Made by a program: the position numbers and the translations under genes. Under the pieces are notes generated by a model. That model saw only the letters and a list, made by a program, of their open reading frames with translations, had not been told where the DNA came from and did not search any database. 57,753 nt of DNA, from the NCBI RefSeq assembly GCF_022711995.1, contig NZ_JALAHI010000130.1:1-57753 (forward strand). Reading direction: 5' to 3'. Origin of the DNA: Enterococcus sp. (GTDB lineage: Bacteria; Bacillota; Bacilli; Lactobacillales; Enterococcaceae). Of the stretch, positions 34,433 to 43,489 are shown piece by piece (the stretch's first letter is position 1; every line of letters begins with the position of its first letter).

Positions 34433-35491
34433 TTACTTCTGAACTGTCTGACTCATCAAAGGAAAGACATTTGTCTCCATTACACGTGCTGTTAAAATAT
34501 TCTCCCCCTCTTCAAGCAATTTGATTAAGGCATCAACAGTCATGACGGCTGAAACACCATAGGATCGTATACCGTTTTTTTTAATATAGGCTAGCGCTTC
34601 TTCAATTTGTTCCTCCGATAGAATATCACGAGCATCATTCGCTTCCAATGCTAAAAAGTCTTTTTGAGTAAGCAAATAGTTTAACATCGATTCAAAATGT
34701 GCAGCGGATTGTTCTGTTTCGGAATAATCCCTTTGCTGCTTGTCCGTTGCTTCAAAAGGGTCTAAGAAAGGAAAGTCTTTTAAAAAACTTTCATCTACTG
34801 ATTTTTCTTCAGGAATGACACTAGAAAAACTATTAGCAAACCCAATTGGCTGAAAATCCTGATCTCCAGTTGGAACCCCTGTCCGAACAGCCGTCCAGAG
34901 AACTTCCCCATCGGACATTTGATATTGTTGCCATTCTTTCAATTCTTCCAATGATACGTCTTTTTCAAAAATAAGCGTGGTTATCAAAGATGTACTTTTG
35001 GGCAGCTTTTTTAGATTGGCTAAAAGGTTTTGTTGCGCTGACTGATTCTCAGAGAATTCTTTACTTGATGAGTTTCGCATTCGCAATTCAAAAAGAACAT
35101 CAGTTTCTTGTCGACTAGAGAGAGGATTTCTCAACAAGTGATTTTTATCGATGGTAACGGTTTGAACTGTAGACTGATTCTGATCGCGGTTTTGGTAAAC
35201 TTCTGACACCTCATACTTACCAAAACCTAAAGATCGAATGTCATAATTGGACAAAAAATGATTTTGAGTCGTCAATTCATTATTGATTTGACGGTTCATG
35301 ATGTAACTATCTCGATTGACTTGGAGGCTGCTTTGCCGTGGATCATAATAAAAAAAAGACACAAACTTTGGCAATGCGAGGATGACTGCTGTTGTCACCA
35401 CTATTGTTGCTAATAAAAAGTAGACACCTCGTTTGTAGCGTTGTTTTTTGATTTTTTTTTGCAGTTGTTCAAAGTGAAAGGGTTCATTCAT
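34433..35491 (-). CDS. Anti-sigma factor (sigma-factor regulator N/C domains)
   Basis: This 352-residue membrane protein has a short cytoplasmic N-terminus (MNEPFHFEQLQKKIKKQRYK), one transmembrane segment (about 22-45) and a large extracytoplasmic domain of the Sigma_reg_N/Sigma_reg_C type. Its start overlaps the sigma-factor gene by 8 bases, a strong sign of a cognate pair. It should hold the sigma factor inactive until an envelope signal arrives. No protease or further target gene is adjacent. Confidence 0.82.
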   Translation of the reverse strand: MNEPFHFEQLQKKIKKQRYKRGVYFLLATIVVTTAVILALPKFVSFFYYDPRQSSLQVNRDSYIMNRQINNELTTQNHFLSNYDIRSLGFGKYEVSEVYQNRDQNQSTVQTVTIDKNHLLRNPLSSRQETDVLFELRMRNSSSKEFSENQSAQQNLLANLKKLPKSTSLITTLIFEKDVSLEELKEWQQYQMSDGEVLWTAVRTGVPTGDQDFQPIGFANSFSSVIPEEKSVDESFLKDFPFLDPFEATDKQQRDYSETEQSAAHFESMLNYLLTQKDFLALEANDARDILSEEQIEEALAYIKKNGIRSYGVSAVMTVDALIKLLEEGENILTARVMETNVFPLMSQTVQK

Positions 35492-35993
35492 TTGTCAGAT
35501 CCTCCTTGAGTAATTGTCTTCCCCGATACAAGCGATTCTTCGCTTGTGTGTAGCTCCACTCTTTATAGGTTGCGATGTCATCGATTCTCCAGTCTAAAAA
35601 ATAGTAAAGCAAAATCACTTCTCGCGTATCTTGAGGCAGTTTTTCAATACCGATATACAACGCTCTTTTTTTCTCTTGTACCATCATTTCATCTAATGGA
35701 GTCAATTGATTCACGCCTTCTATTTCGAAAGTTTGCACTTGCGGTGATTGCCACCATCGATGGCGTACTTGTTGTTTACGCGTCCAGTCAATAAAGCGAT
35801 TTTTGATTATTTTTAACAAAAAAAACTTGATCTGTTTCTCCTTCATCTCATCAAGAGATTCCGCTAAGACGAGAAACGCCTCACCAACTAAGTCTTGTGC
35901 TTGTTCTTTGTTTTTCGTGAAGTAAAACGCATACAAATAACAGTCCTGCGCATATTTTTGATACATCTTCGCTAAGAGTTCATCCCCCGACAC
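35484..35993 (-). CDS. ECF-type RNA polymerase sigma factor
   Basis: This 169-residue sigma-70 family member has region 2 (YLYAFYFTKNKEQAQDLVGEAF) and region 4 (LPQDTREVILLYYFLDWRIDDIA, then YTQAKNRLYRGRQLLKEDL). The start is GTG at 35991-35993, about 9 bases after AAAGGGG. It is co-transcribed with its anti-sigma partner and has a candidate self-recognised promoter upstream. It resembles the SigV/SigW-like envelope-stress group but does not match SigV of E. faecalis closely enough to name. Confidence 0.88.
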   Translation of the reverse strand: MSGDELLAKMYQKYAQDCYLYAFYFTKNKEQAQDLVGEAFLVLAESLDEMKEKQIKFFLLKIIKNRFIDWTRKQQVRHRWWQSPQVQTFEIEGVNQLTPLDEMMVQEKKRALYIGIEKLPQDTREVILLYYFLDWRIDDIATYKEWSYTQAKNRLYRGRQLLKEDLTNE

Positions 35994-36017
35994 AGACCCA
36001 CACCCCTTTATATCTAC

Positions 36018-36045
36018 TATACGAATTCACAGAGAAAAAGTCACA
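36018..36045 (-). promoter_or_regulatory. Candidate autoregulated ECF promoter
   Basis: On the minus strand TGTGAC (36045-36040), a 16-base spacer and CGTATA (36023-36018) resemble ECF promoters of the TGAAAC-N16-CGTA type. It is placed to start transcription about 18 bases before the GTG of the sigma gene. Confidence 0.5.
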
Positions 36046-36075
36046 AAAAAAAAGCCATTCATTAAAAAATGAATG
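36046..36075 (-). terminator. Terminator after the GlsB-like gene
   Basis: On the minus strand CATTCATT and AATGAATG pair around a short T/A loop and are followed by GC and eight T residues. Confidence 0.85.
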
Positions 36076-36083
36076 ACTGCAAG

Positions 36084-36323
36084 TTATTTTCTACGTCCCA
36101 AGAAGAACGAAACGACAGCGACAAATATGACCGCTCCGATAATGGCAGGAACAATTGCCATTCCAGCAATCTGTGGTCCCCATGTTCCAAATAGCGCTTG
36201 GCCAATCGATGCTCCAACTAGCCCTGCTACGATATCAAAGATACAACCGCGTTTCTCACCAGCGATTGCGCCTCCGATTGATCCGATGACCGCACCCACG
36301 ATCAATGTCCATAAAAAATGCAT
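36084..36323 (-). CDS. GlsB/YeaQ/YmgE family stress-response membrane protein
   Basis: This 79-residue protein has three hydrophobic segments rich in Gly and Ala (GAVIGSIGGAIAGEKRG) and ends in FFLGRRK, the transglycosylase-associated protein family (PF04226). The ATG at 36321-36323 follows AGGAGGGG; a longer frame exists but lacks a site. In enterococci glsB-type genes accompany general stress loci. The exact function is unknown. Confidence 0.87.
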   Translation of the reverse strand: MHFLWTLIVGAVIGSIGGAIAGEKRGCIFDIVAGLVGASIGQALFGTWGPQIAGMAIVPAIIGAVIFVAVVSFFLGRRK

Positions 36324-36395
36324 AATACCCCTCCTAAACTTTCTAATAAAAGGGTACCATATCAATTATAGTTTGAACAAAAATATGCTTGTATG

Positions 36396-36761
36396 TTATT
36401 TTCTGCGAGTGAATGACCGCTTTAACACATCAAAAAAGCCAAGAGAATGAACCATATGATCCGGATCAACATAGACACGGATCGCCCGCAAAACTTTCTT
36501 AGGCTCTTTCGAAGAAAAAGTATAGGTGCCATTTTTTTTCGTCCGAATGGCGTACCTTGGGATCCAACGACCTTTGAACATGACAGAGGCAATGACATAA
36601 TCGACATCTTCCCAAGGAATCTGAATAAATTTCCGTTGGTCACGATCATTATAAAATTCAAAAGCCTTGTCGCCGATCATAATTTTGCCATATTCATTGA
36701 TACCCAAAAACGAAGTCGCATCGATCGTCAAATCAACTTTGGTATTTAGGGATTGTACCAT
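36396..36761 (-). CDS. DUF956 family protein associated with mannose PTS (ManO-like)
   Basis: This 121-residue protein (QSLNTKVDLTIDATSFLGI, later IPWEDVDYVIASV) of the DUF956 family is almost always found behind mannose-class PTS operons and is called ManO in some species. It lies behind the operon terminator at 36834-36866, and a TATAAT at 36799-36804 may give it separate expression. The role is unknown; a regulatory link to the transporter is inferred from constant linkage. Confidence 0.85.
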   Translation of the reverse strand: MVQSLNTKVDLTIDATSFLGINEYGKIMIGDKAFEFYNDRDQRKFIQIPWEDVDYVIASVMFKGRWIPRYAIRTKKNGTYTFSSKEPKKVLRAIRVYVDPDHMVHSLGFFDVLKRSFTRRK

Positions 36762-36833
36762 AATTTATATGCCCCATTTCTATGTCTGATTGTATCCTAT
36801 TATACTTGTTCTGATGTTTTTTGGCGAATAGAT

Positions 36834-36866
36834 AAAAAGTGCTTGGGTTTTCCCCAAGCACTTTTT
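36834..36866 (-). terminator. Terminator after the mannose-PTS operon
   Basis: AAAAAGTGCTTGGG and CCCAAGCACTTTTT pair perfectly around a short T/C loop; the stem's own A and T runs make it work in either direction. Confidence 0.9.
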
Positions 36867-36876
36867 AATTGAAAGA

Positions 36877-37788
36877 TTATAACAATCCGATCAAGTGTCC
36901 ACCGATACCGACTAAGAACAAACCGATAATGATGATGATTGGAGAAACTTTTTTCTTCAATAACCACATACATAACAAAGTAAGCAATAGTGCAGCCAAT
37001 CCAGGAATCAATTGATCCAAGTTATTTTGCAATGTTGTTACTTTCGTATCTGTTAATGCACGGCCTTCAGCGACTTGTTGGAATGCTTGTTGTAGCCCTT
37101 CAGGACCTGAAGGTAATTTTGCCCAATCCACATACGCACCTTCATCAAGGGGTACGCTTGAAACAACTGGCGCAAAGGAAATGGATACCCAACGTTGAAC
37201 AAGGGAACCTAAAACGAACATCCCTAGGATAGAAGCGCCTTTTGTAACGTCTTGCAATAAACCACCTGAAAGGTCATCTGTGATTTTTGATCCAGCACGG
37301 TAACCGAACTCTTGTGTATACCACATAAATGCCCAACGGATGATATTCCAAGCCAAGAAGAAGATGATTGGACCTAAGATATTTCCACCTAACGCTAGAG
37401 AAGCACCTAATGCACCTAACATTGGACGAACAGTAAACCAGAACACTGGGTCACCGACACCGGCTAAAGGACCCATCATCCCAACTTTCACCCCTTGGAT
37501 CGCTACATCATCAACTGCAGCACCATTGGCACGTTCTTCTTCTAGTGCTAAGGTTACCCCTAAGATTGGTGAAGCAATATATGGGTGAGTATTAAAGAAT
37601 TCCAAGTGACGCTTCAAAGCAGCGGCACGATCTTCTTTTGTTTTGTATAATTTTTTGATTGCTGGAATCATTGAGAATGCCCAACCACCATTTTGCATAC
37701 GTTCATAGTTCCATGAACCTTGAATGAAGGTAGAGCGCCATGCTACGGCTAAACGATCTTTTTTATTTAATTGAATTTTTTCTGCCAT
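36877..37788 (-). CDS. mptD: PTS mannose/fructose/sorbose transporter IID component
   Basis: This 303-residue membrane component has a long N-terminal cytoplasmic part (TFIQGSWNYERMQNGGWAFS) and the GxMGPLAGVGDPVFWFT signature. With IIC it forms the sugar channel, and such Man-PTS complexes are the receptors for class IIa bacteriocins and lactococcin-type peptides. It is the last gene of the IIB-IIAB-IIC-IID operon, which matches the mptBACD layout of E. faecalis. Confidence 0.93.
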   Translation of the reverse strand: MAEKIQLNKKDRLAVAWRSTFIQGSWNYERMQNGGWAFSMIPAIKKLYKTKEDRAAALKRHLEFFNTHPYIASPILGVTLALEEERANGAAVDDVAIQGVKVGMMGPLAGVGDPVFWFTVRPMLGALGASLALGGNILGPIIFFLAWNIIRWAFMWYTQEFGYRAGSKITDDLSGGLLQDVTKGASILGMFVLGSLVQRWVSISFAPVVSSVPLDEGAYVDWAKLPSGPEGLQQAFQQVAEGRALTDTKVTTLQNNLDQLIPGLAALLLTLLCMWLLKKKVSPIIIIIGLFLVGIGGHLIGLL

Positions 37789-37808
37789 TTTTTTCTCCTC
37801 CTTCGATT

Positions 37809-38612
37809 CTAATAGTCATTCAAGATATCGCCTAGAGGGTCGCCAGTGTTGCTGCCGCCGCCTCCATTTGATGATCCGCCCATTTTTGTGATGTTCAAGT
37901 AAATCAATGCAATAGCGACTGCCAATGCACCGATCGCGATCAATGTCAATTCAGAAATCGCTGCAATCACAAAACCAATGATGAAGAATGGCCATACTTC
38001 ACGAGTTGCCATCATGTTGATAACCATTGCGTAACCAACGGCAACGACCATTCCACCACCGATAGCCATACCATCAGTTAACCAAGCAGGCATAGATTCT
38101 AGGAAGCTTTGAACTGTTTGAGCAGGAATTGCTAACAATGCTGCTGCTGGGATTGCAATACGAATCCCTTGCATACATACGGCAATCACATGCCACATTT
38201 CAATTTTACGAATATTACCTTCTTCAGCAGCTGCATCCATAAAGTGAACGATTGGCACAGCTAACGTACGAACGATCATTGTTAAGAATAGACCAGCTAC
38301 AGCCAAAGGAATTGCAACAGCAATCGCTGTGTCAACGCCGCCTGTTCCTTGTCCACCTAGAACTAAAATAATTGCAGATGCAACAGATGCCAATGCAGCA
38401 TCCGGTGCGACAGCGGCACCAATGTTAGCCCATCCTAGTGCGATCATTTGTAATGATCCACCCAAAATAATACATGCTTCTAAGTTACCGGTCACTAGAC
38501 CGATCAATGTACATGCCACTAGCGGTTGGTGGAATTGGAATTCATCCAAGATCCCTTCCATACCAGCTAAAAAGGCAACGACTACTACTAATACCATAGA
38601 TATAATAGACAT
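37809..38612 (-). CDS. mptC: PTS mannose/fructose/sorbose transporter IIC component
   Basis: This 267-residue polytopic membrane component begins MSIISMVLVVVVAFLAGMEG and carries the sorbose-class motif CTLIGLVTGNLEACIILGG, the region known to bind class IIa bacteriocins. It ends in a Gly/Ser/Asn-rich tail (SSNGGGGSNTGDPLGD). It is separated by about 20-30 bases from its neighbours on both sides. Confidence 0.94.
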   Translation of the reverse strand: MSIISMVLVVVVAFLAGMEGILDEFQFHQPLVACTLIGLVTGNLEACIILGGSLQMIALGWANIGAAVAPDAALASVASAIILVLGGQGTGGVDTAIAVAIPLAVAGLFLTMIVRTLAVPIVHFMDAAAEEGNIRKIEMWHVIAVCMQGIRIAIPAAALLAIPAQTVQSFLESMPAWLTDGMAIGGGMVVAVGYAMVINMMATREVWPFFIIGFVIAAISELTLIAIGALAVAIALIYLNITKMGGSSNGGGGSNTGDPLGDILNDY

Positions 38613-38642
38613 GATAGACCTCCTATTTAGTTGTAAACTTTT

Positions 38643-39632
38643 TTACTTGTTCGCTAATTCGCTTTTCGCTTTACGCAAAATTTCATCCATGTTGTCTCGG
38701 GAATCATTTGGCACTTTACGCACATCAAATTTGATGCCCCGTGATTTTAGTTCTTCAAACGTTTCCACATCTTCCGTACCCATAGACAAGACTTTACTTA
38801 CAACAACTTTACCGACTGAGTGAGCCATTGAACCAACATTGACTTCTTGAATGTCTACGCCGCCTTCTACAACTCGCAATACATCTTCTGGATTTTCGAA
38901 CAACAGCAATGCTTTCGTATTTCCAAAACGAGGGTCTTTTGACACTTCAATCATTTTGTCTACTGGAATAACATTGGCTTTTACTCCTGGAGGAGCTGCT
39001 TGTTCAATCAATTTTTTACGCAAGTCGTCTTTGGCAACGGCATCGGATACTACAATGATCCGTGATGGATTCACTGATTTTGTCCATGCAGTTGCTACTT
39101 GACCATGAAGCAAACGTGAGTCTACACGAGCCAACACGATCTTGATCTTGCCATCACCCAGTACAGTACCTGGAGGAAGTGATCCTTTAGGTTGATCGTT
39201 TACTGCAGCTGGAGCTGCTGCTGTTACAGGTTCAAGCTCTTCTGGTTTGACCTTGACCCCTTCTTTCGCTGTTTCAATGATATGCGCAGCAATTTCATGC
39301 GCTGTATTCATTGAAAAACGTGAAGCGTATGCCTCGATGACCATCGGTAAATTCATACCAGCTACGATCGCCCATTTGTCTTTGTGGTCTTCAAACAAGC
39401 TGTTTGCTTGGTTGAAAGGTGTACCGCCCCAAAGATCAACTAAGAATAATACTTCTTCTTGATCATCAAATGTGGCGATTGCTTCTTGCATTTTTGCTTT
39501 GATATCATCTGGGCCTTCACTTGGCATCAATGTTACAGCTTTAACATTTTCTTGTTCGCCGAAAATCATTGAACCAGATTGCAAAATGCCGTTTGCAAAT
39601 TCTCCATGACTTGCTAGGATAATTCCTACCAT
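38643..39632 (-). CDS. mptA: PTS mannose transporter IIAB component
   Basis: This 329-residue cytoplasmic two-domain protein has a IIA domain with the phosphorylated His in LASHGEFA (about residue 9), an Ala/Pro/Val-rich linker (about 143-163), and a IIB domain with His in RLLHGQVATAW. It relays phosphate from HPr to mannose or glucose. A second, separate IIB gene lies 70 bases upstream. Confidence 0.94.
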   Translation of the reverse strand: MVGIILASHGEFANGILQSGSMIFGEQENVKAVTLMPSEGPDDIKAKMQEAIATFDDQEEVLFLVDLWGGTPFNQANSLFEDHKDKWAIVAGMNLPMVIEAYASRFSMNTAHEIAAHIIETAKEGVKVKPEELEPVTAAAPAAVNDQPKGSLPPGTVLGDGKIKIVLARVDSRLLHGQVATAWTKSVNPSRIIVVSDAVAKDDLRKKLIEQAAPPGVKANVIPVDKMIEVSKDPRFGNTKALLLFENPEDVLRVVEGGVDIQEVNVGSMAHSVGKVVVSKVLSMGTEDVETFEELKSRGIKFDVRKVPNDSRDNMDEILRKAKSELANK

Positions 39633-39702
39633 CTTTTTACCTCCTATTTCAAAATCGATAAATGTGACACTTAAATGAACGAAAAAAGCAACGAAGAAAA
39701 AA

Positions 39703-40203
39703 TCAAGTGTGACTACCCTCTTTTTCCAAAATATCCATCAAATAGATTTTACGATCAGCAGGAACTTTCCGAATTTCAACTTCAATGCCTTGTTTTTGCA
39801 AATAAAGCAATGAAGCTATGTCTTGATCATTGACAGAAACAAAATTAGTGATCATCCGTTTCCCTATTGAAAAACTCATTCCACCAATATTGACTGAATG
39901 AATCGGCAATCCACCTTTGACAAGTGTGACCACATCTTGAGGATTGGTAAATAATAACATGACTTTTTGTGTATCAAATAATGCGTTGTGTGCAACCTCA
40001 AGCATTTTCGCTACTGTGACAACGTTGGATTTAATTCCTGGTGGTGCAGCTTCTTTCAACAAAAACTTACGAAGCTGATCATTTGCTACTTCATCACTGA
40101 CAACGATGATTCGGTTAATCCCAGTCATCTTTGACCAAGCTGTTGCTACTTGACCATGAATCAAACGATCATCGATCCGAGCAAGACGAATATCCATTCC
40201 CAT
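39703..40203 (-). CDS. mptB: PTS mannose-class IIB component (extra copy)
   Basis: This 166-residue stand-alone IIB protein contains the phosphorylation-site motif DDRLIHGQVATAW. The start ATG is 8 bases after TAGGAGG. In E. faecalis an equivalent extra IIB is the first gene of the mpt operon; by analogy it may phosphorylate the PRD domains or the EIIA/EIIB-like parts of the regulator rather than the sugar. Confidence 0.88.
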   Translation of the reverse strand: MGMDIRLARIDDRLIHGQVATAWSKMTGINRIIVVSDEVANDQLRKFLLKEAAPPGIKSNVVTVAKMLEVAHNALFDTQKVMLLFTNPQDVVTLVKGGLPIHSVNIGGMSFSIGKRMITNFVSVNDQDIASLLYLQKQGIEVEIRKVPADRKIYLMDILEKEGSHT

Positions 40204-40288
40204 CGTAAAAACCTCCTACATCCATCGATCCGTTGGCTATTTATGGATCCCTTACTTTTTCATTCACCTCCTGTATCCATCTATATAG

Positions 40289-40305
40289 AAGCAAGAAGCG
40301 TGCCA
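40289..40305 (-). promoter_or_regulatory. Sigma-54 promoter of the mannose-PTS operon
   Basis: On the minus strand TGGCACGCTTCTTGCTT matches the -24/-12 consensus TGGCAC-N5-TTGCW without a mismatch. It lies about 85 bases upstream of the first gene of the operon and downstream of the gene for the sigma-54 activator. Confidence 0.92.
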
Positions 40306-40312
40306 ACTTTGA

Positions 40313-40368
40313 ATCGATACACTAATCTTTTAAAACCTTTAAGAATCACCTTTTTATCGATACACTAA
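40313..40368. promoter_or_regulatory. 13-bp direct repeats upstream of the sigma-54 promoter
   Basis: ATCGATACACTAA occurs exactly at 40313-40325 and 40356-40368, 43 bases apart, about four helical turns. They may be binding sites for the LevR/ManR-type activator encoded next door. The first copy is unusually close to the -24 element for an enhancer. Confidence 0.5.
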
Positions 40369-40409
40369 AAAAGACACACTGCAAAATAGTGTATCTTTTT
40401 AGTGTATTC
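40359..40409 (-). terminator. Terminator after the mannose-PTS activator gene
   Basis: On the minus strand AAAAGATACACT pairs with AGTGTGTCTTTT around a 7-base loop, followed by TTAG. The outer bases also pair (AATACACT with AGTGTAT), giving a stem of about 22 bp. The T run is part of the stem, so termination may work in both directions. Confidence 0.6.
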
Positions 40410-40422
40410 TTTGTATAATGTA

Positions 40423-43248
40423 TCATTGTTCCGCCAAAATCGTTTTTTCTTGATGGTTTTTGACCAATTCAGCGAGAAAGTATTCTTCGCTTTCCGGGAT
40501 TTCTACATTCATCAAACGAGAAAAAGATCGCACGTGAACATGAAGCTTTTGGTATAACGCTTCTTGCTTCAATGCTGAAACAAGAGCCTCATCCACTGTC
40601 AAAGGTTGTTGTAACACGATCCGTTCAATCATCCCGGCAGAATGAAGAACAAAATTAATCTGAAACCCAGGTATTGCATCGATCAATTCTAAATCATGGA
40701 TCAATTGATACCCAAATTGCCATAACGGCTCAATCACTTTTTGCGGATTCACAAAAGTCAGATTTTGCTCCATATACTTTAGACAAACTTCTTTTGCTTG
40801 CTCTTCTCCAAGCGCCACATCTTGTTCAAAACTTAGATCATTCTCTAATAAGATTTCCTCTAATAGTTGGTCCACATCTTGATCAATAAATCGTTCAAGA
40901 GAGATAAAAGGAGCATCGATTTTCGGATCAATGATTCCCGTTGCAGCAATCAGTTGGTATTGTCTTTGAATCGGTTCTAGTTCCGTCTTTAAATCCGCTA
41001 CTGAAAGAGTGACGACGGTGACATTTTGATTTTGCCGTTTTGAAAGCGAGTTTTGGATCAACTCTTTGATTCTTTGTGCCGTTCCTTGTCCGGAGGCACA
41101 GACTGCCAAAATGGCTTTTCGATGGTGGTTCGTTTGATGTTCCTCCGGTTGTTCCACCGAACCATATCCACGGAATTTTCTTAGTGATTCATACAAACTA
41201 TCGATATCCGTGCCAATGACTGACGCTTTGCGGACAGTTTCCAAAACAATCGACGTCGTGACCATGTCGACCGTTCGGACAATCACTCCGGTTTCCCTTT
41301 GAATCTCATTATTGAAAGTAGCCAGCGAGCCCATATCCACTAACAAGATTACCCCACTGCCATCATTTACCGCTTGAACACTTTCCTCAATTTTTTTCAG
41401 TGCCACGGTGGGAGGCATATCTAAGGGCATATCTACTGCGGCAACTTGATCCACTTCTAACAACTGTTGAACCACTTGAACCATACTGCTTGCCGTACTG
41501 TTCCCGTGAGCCGCGACCACCACGCCAATCTTGCCAGAGGAATGAGCAGTTCGTAAGGAAACAAGGAGAACAGCTAAATAGTAAGTTTCGCTTTCGGGAA
41601 TCGATACTTTGAAACTATCCCCGATAAATGTGCGAATCTCTTTCGCGACTTCAAACTCTTTCGGATAATCGGCCACCATTTGACGAATATTGTCATTGGT
41701 ATGTCGTTCTTCTCCAAGATGGATTTTTTTCAAAAAGGAACTAATGTGCAAACTCATTGCGTAAACAAAATTCTGCTGAAATTCATAGTTCAAACGGGCC
41801 CGCACCAAATCATAGATATGATTTGTCACAGTGATCACCTTTTGATCAACGAACTCACTTAATTTATTTTCTGAATTGAAAGAGAAACCGTGGTCTTTGT
41901 AGAAGGATTTTAAGTGAACATTGATGTCGGTAGAAATAAAGTGATTGATGGCTTCTTGATCCAATCCATCAGCTTTTAACAAAGCGGCTTTATCACCGAT
42001 GATATCATAAAGATTATAAGGCAATTCATAGGCATCCGATTGAATATTATTCAGGTTTTGATTGGGTTGCACACGTACAGTCGGTTCAAGTATCTTGGAC
42101 AATTCTGCCAACTCATCTCGCCGATTTCCTAATACCATCAATCCTGAACGGATACCTTCAGGAAGTTCATCTAAATCAATCTCTATTTCTTCTTGTTGCA
42201 TATGGTTCAAAAAACCACGAGCACAGACTAATTGAACATTCGATTTCAACTGACCGATATTGCCAAAGCTGACACTGCCAATCAACGCTTTCACCACATC
42301 TTCGCTCAATGTGATCGTCCGCTGGATTCGGGTAGCTTCTTGTCCAACCAGTACGCGAACGAGATCCACTTTTTCCGATGCAGGCCGTTTTTCAAAAAAA
42401 GGCAGCTGGATATTGATAGGGATTCTCCGGGTAAAGGTATCTAGCAAGGTGGAATTAGGATCTTCCGTCGTCGCTCCAACGATCCGGACATTGGCTTGAT
42501 GATTTTTCCCTGTTTCACCCAATCGGCTAAAGGTGCCATGATCCATAAAATAAAAGATCATTTCTTGCCCTTCAGGAGGCAACCGATGAATTTCATCAAG
42601 GAACAACATACTTTCGTCTGCCTCATCAATGATCCCCGTCTTTTCTTGGTCTGCCCCGGTAAAGGCACCTCGAACGTAACCAAACAAATGACTCATCAAT
42701 AGTTCTGGATTATTGGCATAATCCGCACAGTTGAAAACGATCAGCTCTTTTTCTTCTTCGATCACTTGATTGCTTTTTGCAAACTGAAACATCGCATGGG
42801 CAAAGTACGTTTTTCCTGAACCGGTAGGCCCGGTAATCAAACAGTTCAATCCTTTTGGTGGATACAAAATTGCAGCTTTCGCCTGTTCAACAGCATTTTT
42901 CATGCTGCCATTCACGCCAATGATCGTTGAAAAAATATCGCGATTTCCTAATTTGACGTCAACTCTTTGAGGGGCGGCTTTCTCGCGTTGAGACCGATTT
43001 TCCTTGTAACTCGGTACATATTTATCTTGCAGATCTCGTGCATTATTCGTTACCCAATACCTTACCGGTCGAGAGTCACTTTTTTGAACCCGACCTTCCT
43101 TAACGAGTTGATTCAAATCTTTGCTGGCATTGCTACGTTGGATCATCAATTGATCAGCGACCTCTGATGTTGTCATTCCTTTTTCATTTAAGCCATTTTC
43201 TGTATTTTCCAATAAAAATTGATAAATACGCTCAATCCGTTTCCCCAA
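40423..43248 (-). CDS. manR: LevR/ManR-family sigma-54 activator with PRD and PTS domains
   Basis: This is a 941-residue transcription activator for the downstream mannose PTS. The frame opens 68 codons earlier, but AAGGAGG sits 8 bases before a TTG at 43246-43248, giving GKRIERIY, the usual N-terminus. Order: winged-helix (about 20-75); AAA+ sigma-54 interaction domain with Walker A GPTGSGKT, GAFTGA and Walker B LFLDEIHRL; PRD1; an EIIA-Man-like domain with VVAAHGNSTASSM; an EIIB-like domain (ILAVCASGQGTAQRI); and PRD2 with conserved His in VLHSAGM. Phosphorylation by HPr and EIIB-type proteins tunes activity. It is the same strand as its target, as in Listeria and E. faecalis. Confidence 0.93.
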   Translation of the reverse strand: MGKRIERIYQFLLENTENGLNEKGMTTSEVADQLMIQRSNASKDLNQLVKEGRVQKSDSRPVRYWVTNNARDLQDKYVPSYKENRSQREKAAPQRVDVKLGNRDIFSTIIGVNGSMKNAVEQAKAAILYPPKGLNCLITGPTGSGKTYFAHAMFQFAKSNQVIEEEKELIVFNCADYANNPELLMSHLFGYVRGAFTGADQEKTGIIDEADESMLFLDEIHRLPPEGQEMIFYFMDHGTFSRLGETGKNHQANVRIVGATTEDPNSTLLDTFTRRIPINIQLPFFEKRPASEKVDLVRVLVGQEATRIQRTITLSEDVVKALIGSVSFGNIGQLKSNVQLVCARGFLNHMQQEEIEIDLDELPEGIRSGLMVLGNRRDELAELSKILEPTVRVQPNQNLNNIQSDAYELPYNLYDIIGDKAALLKADGLDQEAINHFISTDINVHLKSFYKDHGFSFNSENKLSEFVDQKVITVTNHIYDLVRARLNYEFQQNFVYAMSLHISSFLKKIHLGEERHTNDNIRQMVADYPKEFEVAKEIRTFIGDSFKVSIPESETYYLAVLLVSLRTAHSSGKIGVVVAAHGNSTASSMVQVVQQLLEVDQVAAVDMPLDMPPTVALKKIEESVQAVNDGSGVILLVDMGSLATFNNEIQRETGVIVRTVDMVTTSIVLETVRKASVIGTDIDSLYESLRKFRGYGSVEQPEEHQTNHHRKAILAVCASGQGTAQRIKELIQNSLSKRQNQNVTVVTLSVADLKTELEPIQRQYQLIAATGIIDPKIDAPFISLERFIDQDVDQLLEEILLENDLSFEQDVALGEEQAKEVCLKYMEQNLTFVNPQKVIEPLWQFGYQLIHDLELIDAIPGFQINFVLHSAGMIERIVLQQPLTVDEALVSALKQEALYQKLHVHVRSFSRLMNVEIPESEEYFLAELVKNHQEKTILAEQ

Positions 43249-43489
43249 CAGCTCCGCCTCCTTGAAAGTTTTATTCTTGAATACTTTAATGGGTTTGAAC
43301 AAAAATTGCAAATTCTTCCTAAAAAATTTGCACGAAACAACCCATTCCTTCATCCATTGATGTTTGATCCTACGCTTAGAGAAAATAACCGCACTAAAAA
43401 TGGTTCGATATCCTGTTTTAAACGTCTTTTGACTAACATAAGAATAAAGCATTTATCAAAAAAAAGACAATCAAAAGCTATTTGAACTA

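Noticed and set aside
40252-40272. Three-codon mini open frame behind AGGAGGTG in the mannose-PTS leader
   Set aside because: The spacing from the ribosome site to the ATG is only about 3 bases, and such a short frame is not evidence of a leader peptide.
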